Source: Rhynchopus sp. YZ270_cl-10 (lineage: Eukaryota > Euglenozoa > Diplonemea > Diplonemida > Diplonemidae). From it: DNA of 64,000 nucleotides. A model generated the notes under the pieces. It was not told where the DNA came from, made no database searches, and was given only the letters and a program-made list of their open reading frames with translations. Shown piece by piece: positions 44,231 through 54,833 of this stretch; the stretch's first letter is position 1; every line of letters starts with the position of its first letter. The stretch lies in assembly GCA_964035575.1 (NCBI GenBank), contig OZ037851.1:1647384-1711383 (forward strand), in the 5' to 3' direction. The translations under genes and the position numbers were made by a program.

Positions 44231-44768
44231 CAAATTCAAAGAGAATAAAAAAAATATTGTATTTCTGCATTTTCATAAAGAGGAAGCTTACTATACTAAC
44301 AGGGGGAGGTTTTTTGGGGAGGTTTTAAATTATAATTTCGCGTGCGTGTAATGGGATGTTAGTACACAGAACAAAAGCTTTTATTTATGTCTGGAATCAC
44401 TAACTTGACATGCGTGAATCAAATGTTGTCGACACGTGTCAATACAACTATTGATGGTTGACACAGAAGGGAGAAATTCCTTGAGGAACACGATTCCGCA
44501 ATAGAAAGAAACAGGTTTGTATTCTGCAGGAGGGTATGGGGTCTTGACATGCGGTCTTGCAAAGATGTTGGAGCGATGCGCACCTTTTTTGTGTCATCCA
44601 GTTTGGTGGGGCGGGCGGAGGGTTCTGAATTTCACTGTTCAAAAATAAAGCTTCCCACCCACCCCGCACAGCAGTGAAGGAAAAAGAGAATCTCCCATTT
44701 CAGTTGTGTCCTAGCATATGTTTTGTTCACGAATCGACCTTCACAACACAGAACTCACAAAAAAGAAA
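44231..44768. other. Intergenic region
   Basis: About 540 bases, AT-rich, with no recognised feature. The last 60 bases have two possible acceptors, GTGTCCTAG at about 44712 and TTCACAACACAG at about 44751; the second favours the downstream start at 44769. Confidence 0.4.
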
Positions 44769-45908
44769 ATGAACAAAACCGCGAGGGCAGTGCACAGGAT
44801 CGCGCTCCTTCCTGGGGATGGTATTGGACCGGAGGTGCTGGAGAACTGCCTTGAAGTCTTAGACGCAGCTGGTTTCAAGGCTAAGTACACTCACTGTGAC
44901 ATTGGGTGGGAGTTCTGGAAGAACGAGGGAAACGCTCTCCCAGACCGCACGCTCGAGACGCTGAACCCTGCGAAAACAGACGCTGCCCTGTTTGCAGCCA
45001 TCACAAGCAAACCTGCCGCAGACGCTGCCAAGGAGCTGCACCCAGACCTCGCAGCCTCTGGCATCAAGTACACCAGCCCCATTGTCAGAATGAGACAAGA
45101 ACTGAATCTGCACACGAATTTCCGCCCGTGCAAAGCGCTCGCAGGAAACGAGAGAAACTTCAAAGACAACATCGATTGGGTTGTGTTCCGTGAGAACACC
45201 GAAGGAATGTACGGAGGTGTTGAGTTCCACCCACTGCCCAAACCTGTTTTCGATGCGTTGGACCAAAACCACCCGAAGATGAAGAAGTTTGAGCGTTTCG
45301 GTCTTGAGAACATCGCCATGTCCACACGCATCATGACGCGCCAGGGTTGCGAGAATATCATCAGGGGTGGGTTTGAGTACGCCAGGAAGCACAACAGGAG
45401 GAGCGTGACTGTTGTGGACAAGCCGAATGTACTGCGAGAGACTGGAGGGCTGATGCTTCAGACAGCGAGGAGGGTGGCAGAGGAGTATCCTGACGTCGTG
45501 CTGCAGGAGACCAACATCGACGCGCAGTGCATGTTCATGCTGCGGCAGCCAGAGAAGTACGACGTCTTCGTTGCAGAAAACATGTTTGGAGATATCATCT
45601 CCGACTTGGCAGCAGAAATGGTTGGAGGCTTAGGTTTTGCCCCGTCCGCAAACATCGGAGACGGCTACAGCATATTTGAACCATCTCACGGCTCTGCACC
45701 AGTCTACACTGGGACAGGCAAAGCAAACCCGACAGCCATGATTCGCACCGCCATTCTCATGTTGGAGCAATTGGGGGAGAACGAGATTGCTCAAAACATT
45801 GAGAGGGCCGTAGCTGAGGTCATCAAACAGGGAAGGGTGAAGATGCCCGATTTTGGAGGGAGTGCTGACAGGCATCAGCTGACGAAGGAATTTATTCGAC
45901 ACCTCTGA
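44769..45908 (+). CDS. Isocitrate-dehydrogenase-family enzyme (beta-decarboxylating, NAD type likely)
   Basis: One exon, 379 residues. An upstream in-frame ATG at 44718 would add 17 residues, but these do not look like a targeting peptide and the acceptor at about 44751 lies after it. GDGIGPEV (16-23) starts the fold. SPIVRMRQELNLHTNFRPCKA holds the substrate-binding Ser and Arg residues, RENTEGMYGG (141-150) the catalytic Tyr, VDKPNVL the Lys near 218, DAQCMFML Asp 251, and FGDIISDLAAEMVGGLG the Asp residues near 275-279. The nucleotide loop HGSAPVYTGTGKANP resembles NAD-using members. The family oxidatively decarboxylates isocitrate, isopropylmalate or homoisocitrate; LRQELN-type context favours isocitrate. 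Location in the cell is unclear without a targeting peptide. Confidence 0.8.
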   Translation: MNKTARAVHRIALLPGDGIGPEVLENCLEVLDAAGFKAKYTHCDIGWEFWKNEGNALPDRTLETLNPAKTDAALFAAITSKPAADAAKELHPDLAASGIKYTSPIVRMRQELNLHTNFRPCKALAGNERNFKDNIDWVVFRENTEGMYGGVEFHPLPKPVFDALDQNHPKMKKFERFGLENIAMSTRIMTRQGCENIIRGGFEYARKHNRRSVTVVDKPNVLRETGGLMLQTARRVAEEYPDVVLQETNIDAQCMFMLRQPEKYDVFVAENMFGDIISDLAAEMVGGLGFAPSANIGDGYSIFEPSHGSAPVYTGTGKANPTAMIRTAILMLEQLGENEIAQNIERAVAEVIKQGRVKMPDFGGSADRHQLTKEFIRHL

Positions 45909-47020
45909 GGATCCAAACATTCTGTCTGCTGTGCCACAAAAAACGTAACGGGAGTCCTTGTTGCAGGATATCCATAATATTTGTTTCATTAACGTAGCTC
46001 TAGGTAACGCTTCAGAGCATTTTCATAAGCCATGGTTTGTGTTCTTTCGTCATAAGTGTTTGTGTTTCACGTTTCGCAAACTGAAAATTCTGCGCTAGAA
46101 TTAGACAAACAATGTTCTAACTGGCGAAGCCTTCCAGAATTTTAGGTTTACGGCATCACTTTGCGTCGGTTTGCGGACGTCGCCATTTTCTGTTTTCGTG
46201 CTTGCGCATAATTTTTTATTGTTGTTTTTTTTTGAACAGTTTTCCGCAAACCCCACTGTGCGGAACATTACTTTTTCAAAATCACTAGGGGTATCCTTTT
46301 TTTGGAATGTGGTGCACACAAAAGGGTTTCCCTTTCACGCAGCCATCGTTGTCTGTTTCTTGGAAGATGTGCGTGCCACACCTCCATGCACGGCGGCCTG
46401 GTGGGGACCACACCAAGCCGTAGCTGAAAAGATGAAATTGAAAATGAAATTCATCTTTTCAGCATTCTTTTTTTTTTCTTCATCTGCGAAATTCGCAACT
46501 CTGTTCCTTCATTTCAAGCAGTTCAAGCCACAAGCAGTCCTCGGGACGCTCGTTTCTTCTTCAGCATTGCAATAAGGCTCTCTGTTTCAAACCTGTACTT
46601 GTCTTCTGAAGATTTTTTATGTGCTCTCTTTTTTTGAGGAGTTAGAAACCTTTCACACTGCAGTAAAAGACACCATTTGTCTTGACATACTCACAATTGT
46701 TTGCTATGTCTTTGTTGTGTGGTCCTGCGTCCCAGAGTCGTTCGGACTGTCAGCTTTCGTTTTAAAATATATTTCGAGAATCAGAACGTAACTCGCACAG
46801 ATTCTTCCTTTGCTCTGTCAAAGTTGTGCATTTCTTTTCACAACTGGTACACCCCATGCCACCCAGGTCACCCCGCAGTGTCACACCAGATTACATGACT
46901 GTTTTGCTTCATGTCCCCCCAGTAACTGTCATATCCTGGAGTCGTTCAGCCCCAAGTTCCACAACGCTCCATCCCCACTCCTCCTGCACATACCTCCCAC
47001 ACCAACAGGGACAATACACT
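45909..47020. other. Intergenic region without recognised features
   Basis: About 1.1 kb, T-rich in 46190-46320 and 46440-46520. C/T- and CA-rich sequence from about 46850 leads to the next start (CCACACCAACAG just before it). No RNA gene recognised. Confidence 0.45.
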
Positions 47021-48593
47021 ATGACAAAAAGCAACAAATTGCGGAAGGCTCTCCGCATGTGCGGCACAACCGCACAGCCAGAGAAGGAGGGATGGAAGCG
47101 GTGGTCACGTGTCAAGGATCTGGCAGGTGGTGTCAATGGGCAGTTGCTAGGTGATCTTGCTAAAGCCGCTGGCATCATAGCAGTGGTGTGGGGACTACAC
47201 GACGAATACAAAAAGAGTGAATGGGGCCTCTACTACGCTCTCCGGAAGATTGTCACGGCAAAGTACATCCCTGACAACAGCGCAACCCCCATGAAGGACT
47301 ACGTCACCAGACATCAAGAAACGAAGCTGGCTCAGGATCTGCACAAGTACCTCAACAATGCGCGTGGTGGATTCTTTATGTTGGTGGGTGAAAGCGGCTC
47401 AGGCAGAACTACACTGATGCAGACTTTACTGCAAAAGGAATACAAGGAAGGTGTTCTCGAATTGTCACTGAGTGCGGAGGATATGATAAAGCGTAATGCC
47501 GAAGGCAAACCTTTCGTCGATCAGCTTGACGAGAGTGTGCGTAACTTGTTCCACAACTGTGCGGATCACCCCAAACGTCGCAAAAATATTACAGACTTCG
47601 TGGGTCACGCCGACAAGATCCGCAGGGAGACCAAGGGGAAGGATGCACACCCGCTCATCATCTACATCACGCTGGAGAGCAAAGAGGCTCTCGAATACGA
47701 CACCATGATGGAGTTTTCCGGTGCTTTCGGTTCACTGGGAACGCTGCTTTCATCCAAGACGCACAGTTGCAAGACCATCGTCGAACTCTCCCACACAGCA
47801 ATGTCGGACGACATCAAGAAGATGCGCATTTCTGACCAAGCCGATTTCGAAGTGAATGCAATGACAGAGGACGAGTTCCTGAAGATCGGGAAACAGGTGC
47901 TGAAGGTTTCGAAAGATGAACAGAACCTTGTGGACGAGTACCTGAAGTACTATCACGACTGGTTAGGAGGGCATACAAGGACCTTAACAGACTTAGCCAC
48001 AGAAGCACAGCCTGCAAGTATGCACACTCTTTGTTGCCTTTGTACAATGCTTATGAACCACCCCTCATTTGTCGGCGTTGTATCGTAACCACATCTTATT
48101 TATCACAGTTGAGACTGCTACCGCTGACAAGAAAGAGCAGATCCTGAGGGAGCTGAAAGCAGGTATGTTTGTACACACTTTTGTTTATTCAGAGAGGACC
48201 TCTGATACGTGTTATCACAATCTTCCAGCAAAATTTCATGACCCACAAAAAGACACCTACCACACAGGCATTATTGGCGTCTTCAAGGAGGGTAATGCCC
48301 TCATTCGCAGCGAAGGAGAAAAACAGCTTTTGGCAGAGATTGCTGCGACAGGGACCAAAGGTTTCACTACCCACGGCAAAGACGACGCCAAAGATGCCCG
48401 CCTACAGGGTTTGCTGCAGCGTGGCTCAAAAGCCACCCTGGTCCAGCGAGTAAACAGGAATGTTAGAATCCACCACTACTCCCATGCACTGTTCCTGCAC
48501 GGCGTGGAGGGGCCTGATGATCCGAAAGTGGAGGACAAGATCAAAGAAATGAAGGAGAAGTTCGGCGTGAATGAAAAAATCAACTCTGCCTAA
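47021..48593 (+). CDS. Membrane-anchored P-loop ATPase of uncertain family
   Basis: Exons 47021-48017, 48109-48162 and 48229-48593 (introns GTATGC to ATCACAG and GTATGT to TTCCAG) give 471 residues. A weak hydrophobic helix near residue 45-56 (LAKAAGIIAVVWGL) may anchor it. Walker A is GESGSGRTT (123-131). A later strand PLIIYITLES sits where Walker B is expected but has Thr/Leu-Glu rather than a clear Asp-Glu. An HT(A)MSDDIKKMRISD segment and E-rich helices follow, as in AAA-like or STAND-like ATPases that bind and pull on partners. The C-terminal 120 residues look like a small helical domain. This is the last gene of the + strand cluster. I cannot name the subfamily. Confidence 0.6.
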
Positions 48594-48993
48594 AAGATAG
48601 GGTGACACATCAACGTATATGATTTTATGGAAAGAAGTTGTTTTGTTGTGCTGAAAGTGTACTGAGAAAGTGTTATTCTAACTGCAAAGGTGTCGAATTG
48701 GGGTTATCTATAATATTATATTAAGTGACAGGAATGATTACAGTGTGTCATAGTCTGCTAATGTCTGTTATTTACAGGAACTGGCTACTGTTGTAATATT
48801 TTGCGAGGTTCCCATTCTTTTTAAGAACGAAAAAAAGTAATTAATAGCTATGTATTAACCACAAATAGGTCATTATTTCACCCGAGAATTCGTGAGTGCA
48901 CCTCGAGCGCCCGAAGCTTTCAATACTGAGAGGAAAGGGGGAAAGAAAAAAAACATAAGTGCAAGTTGTTGGAAAGGGAAAGTAGGAAGTAGG
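48594..48993. other. Gap between convergent coding ends
   Basis: About 400 AT-rich bases between the + strand stop at 48593 and the likely minus-strand stop at 48994. It probably holds both 3' UTRs. No RNA gene or repeat is seen. Confidence 0.4.
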
Positions 48994-49050
48994 TTACACG
49001 AAAGACCACACCTTGATGAAGGCGCTCACTTTGGCGGGCAGCTCCTTAGC
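48994..49050 (-). CDS. C-terminal coding end of a minus-strand gene, abutting the CTCCTTAG array
   Basis: Read on the minus strand, the bases directly left of the array translate as KELPAKVSAFIKVWSFV and a TAA stop at 48994-48996. The codons (CTG, CCC, GCC, GTG, AGC, TTC, ATC, AAG) match the strong preference of the known genes here, while the sequence further left is AT-rich. Upstream on that strand is the (CTAAGGAG)n array, which has stops in every frame, so coding cannot continue through it. The last exon would have to start at an AG within the first unit, making the array intronic, or the gene is cut. I do not recognise the protein. Confidence 0.4.
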   Translation of the reverse strand, partial: AKELPAKVSAFIKVWSFV

Positions 49051-52000
49051 TCCTTAGCTCCTTAGCTCCTTAGCTCCTTAGCTCCTTAGCTCCTTAGCTC
49101 CTTAGCTCCTTAGCTCCTTAGCTCCTTAGCTCCTTAGCTCCTTAGCTCCTTAGCTCCTTAGCTCCTTAGCTCCTTAGCTCCTTAGCTCCTTAGCTCCTTA
49201 GCTCCTTAGCTCCTTAGCTCCTTAGCTCCTTAGCTCCTTAGCTCCTTAGCTCCTTAGCTCCTTAGCTCCTTAGCTCCTTAGCTCCTTAGCTCCTTAGCTC
49301 CTTAGCTCCTTAGCTCCTTAGCTCCTTAGCTCCTTAGCTCCTTAGCTCCTTAGCTCCTTAGCTCCTTAGCTCCTTAGCTCCTTAGCTCCTTAGCTCCTTA
49401 GCTCCTTAGCTCCTTAGCTCCTTAGCTCCTTAGCTCCTTAGCTCCTTAGCTCCTTAGCTCCTTAGCTCCTTAGCTCCTTAGCTCCTTAGCTCCTTAGCTC
49501 CTTAGCTCCTTAGCTCCTTAGCTCCTTAGCTCCTTAGCTCCTTAGCTCCTTAGCTCCTTAGCTCCTTAGCTCCTTAGCTCCTTAGCTCCTTAGCTCCTTA
49601 GCTCCTTAGCTCCTTAGCTCCTTAGCTCCTTAGCTCCTTAGCTCCTTAGCTCCTTAGCTCCTTAGCTCCTTAGCTCCTTAGCTCCTTAGCTCCTTAGCTC
49701 CTTAGCTCCTTAGCTCCTTAGCTCCTTAGCTCCTTAGCTCCTTAGCTCCTTAGCTCCTTAGCTCCTTAGCTCCTTAGCTCCTTAGCTCCTTAGCTCCTTA
49801 GCTCCTTAGCTCCTTAGCTCCTTAGCTCCTTAGCTCCTTAGCTCCTTAGCTCCTTAGCTCCTTAGCTCCTTAGCTCCTTAGCTCCTTAGCTCCTTAGCTC
49901 CTTAGCTCCTTAGCTCCTTAGCTCCTTAGCTCCTTAGCTCCTTAGCTCCTTAGCTCCTTAGCTCCTTAGCTCCTTAGCTCCTTAGCTCCTTAGCTCCTTA
50001 GCTCCTTAGCTCCTTAGCTCCTTAGCTCCTTAGCTCCTTAGCTCCTTAGCTCCTTAGCTCCTTAGCTCCTTAGCTCCTTAGCTCCTTAGCTCCTTAGCTC
50101 CTTAGCTCCTTAGCTCCTTAGCTCCTTAGCTCCTTAGCTCCTTAGCTCCTTAGCTCCTTAGCTCCTTAGCTCCTTAGCTCCTTAGCTCCTTAGCTCCTTA
50201 GCTCCTTAGCTCCTTAGCTCCTTAGCTCCTTAGCTCCTTAGCTCCTTAGCTCCTTAGCTCCTTAGCTCCTTAGCTCCTTAGCTCCTTAGCTCCTTAGCTC
50301 CTTAGCTCCTTAGCTCCTTAGCTCCTTAGCTCCTTAGCTCCTTAGCTCCTTAGCTCCTTAGCTCCTTAGCTCCTTAGCTCCTTAGCTCCTTAGCTCCTTA
50401 GCTCCTTAGCTCCTTAGCTCCTTAGCTCCTTAGCTCCTTAGCTCCTTAGCTCCTTAGCTCCTTAGCTCCTTAGCTCCTTAGCTCCTTAGCTCCTTAGCTC
50501 CTTAGCTCCTTAGCTCCTTAGCTCCTTAGCTCCTTAGCTCCTTAGCTCCTTAGCTCCTTAGCTCCTTAGCTCCTTAGCTCCTTAGCTCCTTAGCTCCTTA
50601 GCTCCTTAGCTCCTTAGCTCCTTAGCTCCTTAGCTCCTTAGCTCCTTAGCTCCTTAGCTCCTTAGCTCCTTAGCTCCTTAGCTCCTTAGCTCCTTAGCTC
50701 CTTAGCTCCTTAGCTCCTTAGCTCCTTAGCTCCTTAGCTCCTTAGCTCCTTAGCTCCTTAGCTCCTTAGCTCCTTAGCTCCTTAGCTCCTTAGCTCCTTA
50801 GCTCCTTAGCTCCTTAGCTCCTTAGCTCCTTAGCTCCTTAGCTCCTTAGCTCCTTAGCTCCTTAGCTCCTTAGCTCCTTAGCTCCTTAGCTCCTTAGCTC
50901 CTTAGCTCCTTAGCTCCTTAGCTCCTTAGCTCCTTAGCTCCTTAGCTCCTTAGCTCCTTAGCTCCTTAGCTCCTTAGCTCCTTAGCTCCTTAGCTCCTTA
51001 GCTCCTTAGCTCCTTAGCTCCTTAGCTCCTTAGCTCCTTAGCTCCTTAGCTCCTTAGCTCCTTAGCTCCTTAGCTCCTTAGCTCCTTAGCTCCTTAGCTC
51101 CTTAGCTCCTTAGCTCCTTAGCTCCTTAGCTCCTTAGCTCCTTAGCTCCTTAGCTCCTTAGCTCCTTAGCTCCTTAGCTCCTTAGCTCCTTAGCTCCTTA
51201 GCTCCTTAGCTCCTTAGCTCCTTAGCTCCTTAGCTCCTTAGCTCCTTAGCTCCTTAGCTCCTTAGCTCCTTAGCTCCTTAGCTCCTTAGCTCCTTAGCTC
51301 CTTAGCTCCTTAGCTCCTTAGCTCCTTAGCTCCTTAGCTCCTTAGCTCCTTAGCTCCTTAGCTCCTTAGCTCCTTAGCTCCTTAGCTCCTTAGCTCCTTA
51401 GCTCCTTAGCTCCTTAGCTCCTTAGCTCCTTAGCTCCTTAGCTCCTTAGCTCCTTAGCTCCTTAGCTCCTTAGCTCCTTAGCTCCTTAGCTCCTTAGCTC
51501 CTTAGCTCCTTAGCTCCTTAGCTCCTTAGCTCCTTAGCTCCTTAGCTCCTTAGCTCCTTAGCTCCTTAGCTCCTTAGCTCCTTAGCTCCTTAGCTCCTTA
51601 GCTCCTTAGCTCCTTAGCTCCTTAGCTCCTTAGCTCCTTAGCTCCTTAGCTCCTTAGCTCCTTAGCTCCTTAGCTCCTTAGCTCCTTAGCTCCTTAGCTC
51701 CTTAGCTCCTTAGCTCCTTAGCTCCTTAGCTCCTTAGCTCCTTAGCTCCTTAGCTCCTTAGCTCCTTAGCTCCTTAGCTCCTTAGCTCCTTAGCTCCTTA
51801 GCTCCTTAGCTCCTTAGCTCCTTAGCTCCTTAGCTCCTTAGCTCCTTAGCTCCTTAGCTCCTTAGCTCCTTAGCTCCTTAGCTCCTTAGCTCCTTAGCTC
51901 CTTAGCTCCTTAGCTCCTTAGCTCCTTAGCTCCTTAGCTCCTTAGCTCCTTAGCTCCTTAGCTCCTTAGCTCCTTAGCTCCTTAGCTCCTTAGCTCCTTA

Positions 52001-52571
52001 GCTCCTTAGCTCCTTAGCTCCTTAGCTCCTTAGCTCCTTAGCTCCTTAGCTCCTTAGCTCCTTAGCTCCTTAGCTCCTTAGCTCCTTAGCTCCTTAGCTC
52101 CTTAGCTCCTTAGCTCCTTAGCTCCTTAGCTCCTTAGCTCCTTAGCTCCTTAGCTCCTTAGCTCCTTAGCTCCTTAGCTCCTTAGCTCCTTAGCTCCTTA
52201 GCTCCTTAGCTCCTTAGCTCCTTAGCTCCTTAGCTCCTTAGCTCCTTAGCTCCTTAGCTCCTTAGCTCCTTAGCTCCTTAGCTCCTTAGCTCCTTAGCTC
52301 CTTAGCTCCTTAGCTCCTTAGCTCCTTAGCTCCTTAGCTCCTTAGCTCCTTAGCTCCTTAGCTCCTTAGCTCCTTAGCTCCTTAGCTCCTTAGCTCCTTA
52401 GCTCCTTAGCTCCTTAGCTCCTTAGCTCCTTAGCTCCTTAGCTCCTTAGCTCCTTAGCTCCTTAGCTCCTTAGCTCCTTAGCTCCTTAGCTCCTTAGCTC
52501 CTTAGCTCCTTAGCTCCTTAGCTCCTTAGCTCCTTAGCTCCTTAGCTCCTTAGCTCCTTAGCTCCTTAGCT
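49041..52571. repeat. (GCTCCTTA)n tandem array, about 441 copies
   Basis: About 3.53 kb of one 8-bp unit (CTCCTTAG in another phase) with no variant that I could see. The minus strand reads CTAAGGAG. Stops occur in all frames of both strands, so there are no long open frames. No inverted repeats or target duplication were found at its edges, unlike the array at 7761. The left edge coincides with coding-like sequence on the minus strand. Confidence 0.97.
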
Positions 52572-53097
52572 TAATATGTATTGGGAAGAGTTCTGGAAGG
52601 TCATATGATGTCTAATGTAAAAATGACGAGAATCGGAAAAATGATGATTTTTTGGTCAAAATACTTTTCACAGAAAATCGAATTTTATTGCCTCCAAATA
52701 TTGTGCCTCAAGCCAAAATGCCTTAGGGGGGCAGGAAATAAAGTAGGTTTTTTTCCCTGCATTTTTTAGCCGTAAATGGCTGGGGTGAGGGAAAAAAAGT
52801 AAATTTGAGCAGGGAATAAATAGTAAATAGCCGGGAACCCCAGCTAAAAAGGGGCAGGGAATAAAAAGTCTATTTTTCCCTGCTGTTTTTTTGATTTTTT
52901 GCATTCTAAGGTGCGCCTCCGTACTAACTAGACTCTCGAAAAACCTTTTGGTCATACCCCTAAAAGTGCCCAATTTTGCAATTCCAGCAAGAATTGAGCA
53001 GTTTTGAGCCTTTCTAGGGGTCTAAATCGCGTTTTTGAGGTTTTTTTCACCCAAAAACCACTTCCCAGAGGGATTTTAACGTCAAAAACACAAGATC
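52572..53097. other. AT-rich region with short repeated motifs
   Basis: GCAGGGAATAAA or close forms appear at about 52729, 52810 and 52854, and TTTTTCCCTGC occurs inverted to it at about 52751 and 52872, so the block could fold. It may be a decayed mobile element. No coding sequence is recognised. Confidence 0.35.
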
Positions 53098-53340
53098 ATG
53101 CCAAGGACTACCAAGAAGCAGGCAACAGATATCTATGAGGATGCTCAGAAGAAGGCCCCCACAAAAGAAACCCATGACATTGCTTTGCAAGGATTTCTGA
53201 AATGGTCGAAGATCAAGTCCCGCAAGCCACGTGAGAAGATTACACCGCTACTTCGATCACTTGCACAAAGAGCGGAAATTGAAGTCGAACACCATCTGGA
53301 GTTACTTCAGCCGTCTCAACAAAAAACACTAACAAAAGTA
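53098..53340 (+). mobile_element. Broken fragment resembling a tyrosine-recombinase N-terminal domain
   Basis: The frame starting MPRTTKKQATDIYEDAQKK and continuing ALQGFLKWSKIKS has the look of the helical core-binding domain of eukaryotic tyrosine recombinases (F-x-x-W followed by K-rich helices). The catalytic domain is absent. The fragment is broken and family assignment (for example Crypton-type) is open. It lies between the satellite and the tRNA genes. Confidence 0.3.
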
Positions 53341-53533
53341 TTCAGACATACAAAAAGACCCTCCTCCCCTAGTTTTCGGCTTCATTTCTTATTGTACGGC
53401 ACCCCAAGCACCCACCAACAGATGTGCACACGCGGTGGGTCAAAACCCCCTAAAATTTTGGCTTTCGGCACTATTTGGAGGCAATAAAATTACAAACTCC
53501 TGGGAGAAATTGAAGATTTTTCCCCTTGGGGGG

Positions 53534-53607
53534 TGCCAACTCCCTCGGATTTGAACTCGGGTCTCCCGTGCCACAAACGGGTGTTCTAACCACTAAACCA
53601 TAACCGC
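53534..53607 (-). pseudogene. tRNA-His(GTG)-like sequence, degenerate
   Basis: Read on the minus strand it starts GCGGTTATGGTTTAGTGG, has a good anticodon arm (CCCGT, loop TTGTGGC, ACGGG) with anticodon GTG, and a T-loop TTCAAAT. However, the acceptor ends (GCGGTTA against AGTTGGC) pair poorly and the T stem has mismatches. It looks like a decayed tRNA-His gene. A functional tRNA with strong repair is unlikely. Confidence 0.55.
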
Positions 53608-53723
53608 TTGAATACTCCCACTTATTGGGATCTCAGAAAGGGTTTTATTTCCTGGGATATTGTGAAATATTTTTCAACCATGCAACGAGCGGCAACTCGA
53701 GCACAATTTCGACTAATATCGTA

Positions 53724-53794
53724 GCGTAATTGGTCTAGTGGTAGAATGGCCCCCCGCCACGGGGTCGGCCCGGGTTCGATTCCCGGATTACGCA
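53724..53794 (+). tRNA. tRNA-Gly (GCC)
   Basis: The 71-base cloverleaf has acceptor stem GCGTAAT/ATTACGC, discriminator A, D arm with GTCTAGTGGTAGA, anticodon arm GCCCC-CCGCCAC-GGGGT with anticodon GCC, and T arm CCGGGTTCGATTCCCGG (A and B boxes intact). TTTTT at 53800-53804 is the likely Pol III terminator. It closely resembles animal tRNA-Gly(GCC). Confidence 0.95.
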
Positions 53795-53799
53795 CTCTC

Positions 53800-53804
53800 T
53801 TTTT
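53800..53804 (+). terminator. Pol III terminator of tRNA-Gly
   Basis: A run of five T starts six bases after the end of the mature tRNA. Confidence 0.7.
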
Positions 53805-54033
53805 GCGATTGACAAAAGCAAAACAATATGGTTTCGGACAGTTTCAGGTCAGTCACAAACTCGTTCAAAACGAAAAAGTGGAAATGATATGTACTCTTTC
53901 TTGTGTAAGGATTCTTAGTGGAGAAAGAAATTTTTTGTCTGATGCCGGTTTTTGCTCGACATAGTAAGTCAGTTCAGTCACAACTTCCGTCACAATCGAA
54001 AAAAAATTTGACTCATATGTTTATAAACCCATG
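53805..54033. other. Spacer after tRNA-Gly
   Basis: About 230 AT-rich bases with no recognised feature before the inverted-repeat cluster. Confidence 0.4.
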
Positions 54034-54290
54034 CTGACTTACATGTTTATTTGTTCACAAAAATCCCAGTTCATAAACATGTAAGTCAGTATGGCCGCTC
54101 TGGTGGCCGCATGTTTTTGGGTTAACTTACGTGTTTATGAAAAACCTGACTTACATGTTTATTTGTTCACAAAATTCCCTGGGTTAATAACCATGTAAGT
54201 CAGGTTTTTCATAACCATGTAAGTCAGGTTGGGACTACAACATGTTCATAAACCCAACCTGACTTACATGTATATTTCTTCACAAAATTC
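54034..54290. repeat. Inverted-repeat cluster based on a CTGACTTACATG motif
   Basis: CTGACTTACATGTTTAT at 54034-54050 is matched exactly in inverted form at 54073-54089. Further copies in both orientations follow (about 54140, 54193, 54216 and 54258), often joined to TTGTTCACAAAA. The block could form several alternative hairpins or a cruciform. Confidence 0.75.
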
Positions 54291-54340
54291 CCAAGATATG
54301 GCCGGTGCACTGGTCAGAGACATCACGTTTGCGGGCCAAC

Positions 54341-54833
54341 CCCCCTGTGCGCCCGATTAGCTTACCCCCCTGTGCGCCCGATTAGGAATACCCCCCTGTG
54401 CGCCCGATTAGCTTACCCCCCTGTGCGCCCGATTAGGAATACCCCCCTGTGCGCCCGATTAGCTTACCCCCCTGTGCGCCCGATTAGGAATACCCCCCTG
54501 TGCGCCCGATTAGCTTACCCCCCTGTGCGCCCGATTAGGAATACCCCCCTGTGCGCCCGATTAGCTTACCCCCCTGTGCGCCCGATTAGCTTACCCCCCT
54601 GTGCGCCCGATTAGCTTACCCCCCTGTGCGCCCGATTAGGAATACCCCCCTGTGCGCCCGATTAGCTTACCCCCCTGTGCGCCCGATTAGGAATACCCCC
54701 CTGTGCGCCCGATTAGGAATACCCCTGTGCGCCCGGTTAGGAATACCCCTGTGCGCCCGATTAGCTTACCCCCCTGTGCGCCCGATTAGGAATACCCCCC
54801 TGTGCGCCCGATTAGGGATCCCCCTGTGCGCCC
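54341..54833. repeat. 25/26-bp tandem array with two alternating unit types
   Basis: Units share CCCCCCTGTGCGCCCGATTAG and end either in CTTA or in GGAATA. Over most of the array the two types alternate, which implies a higher-order 51-bp unit. Near the right end several units lose one or two C or carry a base change. About 19-20 units in total. The open frames through it are repeat artefacts. Confidence 0.9.

Noticed and set aside
49041-52571. CRISPR-type or coding repeat in the CTCCTTAG block
   Set aside because: There are no spacers, the unit is 8 bp, the genome is eukaryotic, and stops occur in all frames.
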